NCBI GenBank assembly: GCA_030562195.1
Contig: JAUJPP010000004.1
Span: 1,276,179 to 1,340,178, forward strand
Reading direction: 5' to 3'
DNA from: Nipponacmea schrenckii
Taxonomy: Eukaryota > Mollusca > Gastropoda > Lottiidae
DNA length: 64,000 nucleotides
The translations under genes and the position numbers were made by a program. Position 1 is the first letter of the stretch; the number at the start of each line of letters is the position of its first letter. Positions 58,226 through 64,000 of the stretch are shown here, piece after piece. The notes below the pieces were generated by a model. That model was not told where the DNA came from. It did not search any database and was given only the letters and a program-made list of their open reading frames with translations.

Positions 58226-60450
58226 ACAGTATAAATTTTAACCAAGACTTGACTGATATATTGTGGTTGTTAACTTGTTTAAGAAATACAGTATAAATTT
58301 TAACCAAGACTTGACTGATATATTGTGGTTGTTTACTTGTTTAAGAAATACAGTATAAATTTTAACCAAGACTTGACTGATATATTGTGGTTGTTAACTT
58401 GTTTAAGAAATACAGTATAAATTTTAACCAAGACTTGACTGATATATTGTGGTTGTTAACTTGTTTAAGAAATACAATATAAATTTTAACTAAGACTTGA
58501 CTGATATATTGTGGTTGTTAACTTGTTTAAGAAATATAGTATAAATTTTAACCAAGACTTGACTGATATATTGTGGTTGTTAACTTGTTTAAGAAATACA
58601 GTATAAATTTTAACCAAGACTTGACTGATATATTGTGGTTGTTAACTTGTTTAAGAAATACAGTATAAATTTTAACCAAGACTTGACTGATATATTGTGG
58701 TTGTTAACTTGTTTAAGAAATACAGTATAAATTTTAACCAAGACTTGACTGATATATTGTGGTTGTTAACTTGTTTAAGAAATACAGTATAAATTTTAAC
58801 CAAGACTTGACTGATATATTGTGGTTGTTAACTTGTTTAAGAAATATAGTATAAATTTTAACCAAGACTTGACTGATATATTGTGGTTGTTAACTTGTTT
58901 AAGAAATACAGTATAAATTTTAACCAAGGCTTGACTGATATATTGTGGTTGTTAACTTGTTTAAGAAATATAGTATAAATTTTAACCAAGACTTGACTGA
59001 TATATTGTGGTTGTTAACTTGTTTAAGAAATACAGTATAAATTTTAACCAAGACTTGACTGATATATTGTGGTTGTTAACTTGTTTAAGAAATATAGTAT
59101 CAATTTTAACCAAGACTTGACTGATATATTGTGGTTGTTAACTTGTTTAAGAAATACAGTATCAATTTTAACCAAGACTTGACTGATATATTGTGGTTGT
59201 TAACTTGTTTAAGAAATACAGTATCAATTTTAACCAAGGCTTGACTGATATATTGTGGTTGTTAACTTGTTTAAGAAATACAGTATCAATTTTAACCAAG
59301 GCTTGACTGATATATTGTGGTTGTTAACTTGTTTAAGAAATACAGTATAAATTTTAACCAAGGCTTGACTGATATATTGTGGTTGTTAACTTGTTTAAGA
59401 AATACAGTATCAATTTTAACCAAGGCTTGACTGATATATTGTGGTTGTTAACTTGTTTAAGAAATACAGTATAAATTTTAACCAAGGCTTGACTGATATA
59501 TTGTGGTTGTTAACTTGTTTAAGAAATATAGTATCACTTTTAACCAAGACTTGACTGATATATTGTGGTTGTTAACTTGTTTAAGAAATATAGTATAAAT
59601 TTTAACCAGGACTTGACTGATATATTGTGGTTGTTAACTTGTTTAAGAAATACAGTATTAATTTTAACCAAGACTTGACTGATATATTGTGGTTGTTAAC
59701 TTGTTTAAGAAATACAGTATAAATTTTAACCAAGACTTGACTGATATATTATGGTTGTTAACTTGTTTAAGAAATACAGTATAAATTTTAACCAAGACTT
59801 GACTGATATATTGTGATTGTTAACTTGTTTAAGAAATACAATATAAATTTTAACCAAGACTTGACTGATATATTGTGGTTGTTAACTTGTTTAAGAAATA
59901 CAGTATAGATTTTAACCAAGACTTGACTGATATATTGTGGTTGTTAACTTGTTTAAGAAATACAGTATAAATTTTAACCAAGACTTGACTGATATATTGT
60001 GGTTGTTAACTTGTTTAAGAAATACAGTATAAATTTTAACCAAGACTTGACTGATATATTGTGGTTGTTAACTTGTTTAAGAAATACAGTATAAATTTTA
60101 ACCAAGACTTGACTGATATATTGTGGTTGTTAACTTGTTTAAGAAATACAGTATAAATTTTAACCAAGACTTGACTGATATATTGTGGTTGTTAACTTGT
60201 TTAAGAAATACAATATAAATTTTAACCAAGACTTGACTGATATATTGTGGTTGTTAACTTGTTTAAGAAATACAGTATAAATTTTAACCAAGACTTGACT
60301 GATATATTGTGGTTGTTAACTTGTTTAAGAAATATAGTATAAATTTTAACCAAGACTTGACTGATATATTGTGGTTGTTAACTTGTTTAAGAAATACAGT
60401 ATCAATTTTAACCAAGACTTGACTGATATATTGTGGTTGTTAACTTGTTT
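58226..60450. repeat. 62-bp satellite alpha
   Basis: About 36 copies of a 62-bp unit containing ACAGTATAAATTTTAACCAA and TTGTGGTTGTTAACTTGTTT. Homogeneity is very high except for an AAGGCTTG/TATCAATT subgroup near 59100-59520. The start overlaps the 32-bp array at the word CCTGACAGTA. Confidence 0.97.
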
Positions 60451-60603
60451 TAGATTGTTTGACTATTATAAATCTTGTTACTTGTTTAGTTTACATTCTA
60501 ATCTATTCGATATATTTAAGATTTATAATCATAAACTAGACTTGTCTAACTTGTGAGGATATAAATATGTCAAGCTGATCAAAGTATTATCTATTTTTTT
60601 TCT
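60451..60603. other. Spacer between the two 62-bp satellites
   Basis: About 150 bp of unique AT-rich DNA; the short open frame through it is not convincing. Confidence 0.6.
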
Positions 60604-63600
60604 ATCAAGGAATTGTTTAAAGGACATCATATTGAACTATACGTTCTGTCCTTTCCCTGTACTATATCAAGGAATTGTTGAAAGGAAATCATATTGAACT
60701 ATATGTTCTACCCTTTCCCTGTACTATATCAAGGAATTGTTGAAAGGACATCATATTGAACTATACGTTCTGTCCTTTCCCTGTACTATATCAAGGAATT
60801 GTTGAAAGGACATCATATTGAACTATATGTTCTACCCTTTCCCTGTACTATATCAAGGAATTGTTGAAAGGACATCATATTGAACTATACGTTCTACCCT
60901 TTCCCTGTACTATATCAAGGAATTGTTAGAAGGTCATCATATTGAACTATATGTTCTACCCTTTCTCTGTACTATATCAAGGAATTGTTGAAAGGAAATC
61001 ATATTGAACTATACGTTCTACCCTTTCCCTGTACTATATCAAGGAATTGTTGAAAGGAAATCATATTGAACTATACGTTCTAACCTTTCCCTGTACTATA
61101 TCAAGGAATTGTTGAAAGGAAATCATATTGAACTATACGTTCTAACCTTTCCCTGTACTATATCAAGGAATTGTTGAAAGGTCATCATATTAAACTATAT
61201 GTTCTAACCTTTCCCTGTACTATATCAAGGAATTGTTGAAAGGAAATCATATTGAACTATATGTTCTACCCTTTCTCTGTACTATATCAAGGAATTGTTG
61301 AAAGGTCATCATATTGAACTATACGTTCTATCCTTTCTCTGTACTATATCAAGGAATTGTTGAAAGGTCATCATATTGAACAATACGTTCTACCCTTTCT
61401 CTGTACTATATCAAGGAATTGTTGAAAGGTCATCATATTGAACTATACGTTCTAACCTTTCCCTGTACTATATCAAGGAATTGTTGAAAGGACATCATAT
61501 TGAACTATACGTTCTACCCTTTCTCTGTACTATATCAAGGAATTGTTGAAAGGACATCATATTGAACTATATGTTCTACCCTTTCTCTGTACTATATCAA
61601 GGAATTGTTGAAAGGTCATCATATTGAACTATATGTTCTACCCTTTCCCTGTACTATATCAAGGAATTGTTGAAAGGTCATCATATTGAACAATATGTTC
61701 TACCCTTTCTCTGTACTATATCAAGGAATTGTTGAAAGGACATCATATTGAACTACATATATATGTTCTACCCTTTCCCTGTACTATATCAAGGAATTGT
61801 TGAAAGGTCATCATATTGAACTATATGTTCTACCCTTTCCCTGTACTATATCAAGGAATTGTTAAAGGACATCATATTGAACTATATGTTCTACCCTTTC
61901 TCTGTACTATATCAAGGAATTGTTAAAAGGACATCATATTGAACTATACGTTCTGTCCTTTCTCTGTACTATATCAAGGAATTGTTGAAAGGACATCATA
62001 TTGAACTATACGTTCTACCCTTTCTCTGTACTATATCAAGGAATTGTTGAAAGGTCATCATATTGAACTATACGTTCTACCCTTTCCCTGTACTATATCA
62101 AGGAATTGTTGAAAGGTCATCATATTGAACTATACGTTCTACCCTTTCCCTGTACTATATCAAGGAATTGTTGAAAGGTCATCATATTGAACTATACGTT
62201 CTACCCTTTCTCTGTACTATATCAAGGAATTGTTGAAAGGTCATCATATTGAACAATACGTTCTACCCTTTCCCTGTACTATATCAAGGAATTGTTGAAA
62301 GGTCATCATATTGAACAATACGTTCTACCCTTTCCCTGTACTATATCAAGGAATTGTTGAAAGGTCATCATATTGAACAATACGTTCTACCCTTTCCCTG
62401 TACTATATCAAGGAATTGTTGAAAGGTCATCATATTGAACTATACGTTCTACCCTTTCCCTGTACTATATCAAGGAATTGTTGAAAGGCCATCATATTGA
62501 ACAATATGTTCTACCCTTTCCCTGTACTATATCAAGGAATTGTTGAAAGGCCATCATATTGAACTATACGTTCTACCCTTTCCCTGTACTATATCAAGGA
62601 ATTGTTGAAAGGTCATCATATTGAACTATACGTTCTACCCTTTCCCTGTACTATATCAAGGAATTGTTGAAAGGTCATCATATTGAACTATATGTTCTAC
62701 CCTTTCCCTGTACTATATCAAGGAATTGTTGAAAGGACATCATATTGAACAATACGTTCTACCCTTTCTCTGTACTATATCAAGGAATTGTTGAAAGGAC
62801 ATCATATTGAACTATACGTTCTACCCTTTCCCTGTACTATATCAAGGAATTGTTGAAAGGCATCATATTGAACTATACGTTCTACCCTTTCCCTGTACTA
62901 TATCAAGGAATTGTTGAAAGGACATCATATTGAACTATACGTTCTACCCTTTCCCTGTACTATATCAAGGAATTGTTGAAAGGACATCATATTGAACTAT
63001 ATGTTCTACCCTTTCCCTGTACTATATCAAGGAATTGTTGAAAGGTCATCATATTGAACTATACGTTCTACCCTTTCCCTGTACTATATCAAGGAATTGT
63101 TAAAGGTCATCATATTGAACTATACGTTCTCCTTTCCCTGTACTATATCAAGGAATTGTTGAAAGGACATCATATTGAACTATACGTTCTGTCCTTTCCC
63201 TGTACTATATCAAGGAATTGTTGAAAGGTCATCATATTGAACTATACGTTCTGTCCTTTCCCTGTACTATATCAAGGAATTGTTGAAAGGTCATCATATT
63301 GAACTATACGTTCTGTCCTTTCCCTGTACTATATCAAGGAATTGTTGAAAGGTCATCATATTGAACAATACGTTCTACCCTTTCCCTGTACTATATCAAG
63401 GAATTGTTGAAAGGCATCATATTGAACTATACGTTCTGTCCTTTCTCTGTACTATATCAAGGAATTGTTGAAAGGACATCATATTGAACTATACGTTCTA
63501 CCCTTTCCCTGTACTATATCAAGGAATTGTTGAAGGCATCATATTGAACTATACGTTCTATCTTTCCTGTACTATATCAAGGAATTGTTGAAAGGTCATC

Positions 63601-63765
63601 ATATTGAACAATACGTTCTACCCTTTCCCTGTACTATATCAAGGAATTGTTGAAAGGTCATCATATTGAACTATACGTTCTGTCCTTTCCCTGTACTATA
63701 TCAAGGAATTGTTGAATGTACATCATATTGAACTATAGTTCTCCTTTCCCTGTACTATTCAAGGA
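60604..63765. repeat. 62-bp satellite beta
   Basis: About 51 copies of a 62-bp unit containing ATCAAGGAATTGTTGAAAGG and CCCTTTCCCTGTACTAT. Variable sites are A/T/C after AAAGG (GACATC, GTCATC, GCCATC), ATACG/ATATG and TACCC/TGTCC. Single-base deletions cluster in the last copies (63.4-63.77 kb). It is unrelated in sequence to satellite alpha. Confidence 0.97.
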
Positions 63766-64000
63766 ATTGTTGAAGTGTATCTTATTGAGACTAACTCTTT
63801 ATCCACGACTTTATACTCAGAATTGTGGTATCAATTGAAATATTTTATTTAGTGTATATATCATGAGTGTAAATCATGATTGAAATTCTACTTTTCAACC
63901 ATATAAAGTGATTTTAAAGTATCAGTTTGACTGTATTTCTACACCTTGGAATACATTAACTGATAATCAATATTTATAGAATACATTGACTATATTCTTC
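63766..64000. other. Unique sequence to window end
   Basis: AT-rich DNA with no feature recognised. Confidence 0.4.

Noticed and set aside
60371..60556. Open frame at the end of satellite alpha
   Set aside because: It is formed by the last monomers and AT-rich spacer, with no motif.

Overview
The window looks like intron-rich, AT-rich metazoan DNA, most likely a marine lophotrochozoan such as a mollusc. No bacterial-style operon, rRNA or convincing tRNA gene is visible. The evidence for an animal genome is the mix of non-LTR retrotransposons with APE endonucleases, Penelope-like elements with GIY-YIG nucleases, a KDZ-type DNA transposase relic, exon-sized coding blocks bounded by GT/AG sites (MATH, SWIM, integrase-core and P2RX7-like domains), and a dispersed repeat with a GTCCGTCCGTC-type stretch of a kind I associate with mollusc genomes. 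The species is inference.

Layout. 1-1634 is AT-rich DNA with no gene seen. 1651-6087 (minus) is an almost complete LINE flanked by a perfect 16-bp target-site duplication; it carries a 2A-like peptide near the ORF1 start. 6.3-6.9 kb is a Penelope relic (plus). 7.2-12.4 kb holds two copies of a segment with an L1-like ORF1, separated by a 500-N gap and fragments of another LINE. 12.5-15.7 kb is the broken ORF2 of an L1-like element, itself interrupted by a second L1-like insertion on the opposite strand.

15.7-20.4 kb and 29.9-34.1 kb are two direct copies of one non-coding segment. Between them lie a MATH-domain gene (minus) whose linker is a 42-bp coding minisatellite (21.9-22.9 kb) and a 5.8-kb array of a 93-bp satellite (23.6-29.5 kb). 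34-37.6 kb is a cluster of orphan exons: SWIM, DDE integrase core, P2RX7-like, and an unknown first exon behind an E2F-like site. 37.7-44.2 kb is a 67-bp satellite cleanly split by a 5'-truncated LINE. 44.9-46.1 kb is a KDZ transposase relic with recognisable splice sites.

46.3-58.2 kb is a 32-bp satellite containing three tandem composite units of a 5'-truncated Penelope element plus three satellite monomers. 58.2-63.8 kb is two unrelated satellites that both have 62-bp monomers. About 24-25 kb of the 64 kb is tandem repeat.

Nothing here forms a working pathway; the window is a mobile-element and satellite landscape with relic exons. The most interesting points are recoding signals in the LINEs (the 2A motif, ORF1-UGA-ORF2 in one frame, and an antizyme-like CAG-UGA-U +1 shift site shared by two copies), the repeat-expanded MATH gene, and the repeated capture of Penelope and integrase pieces into satellite arrays.
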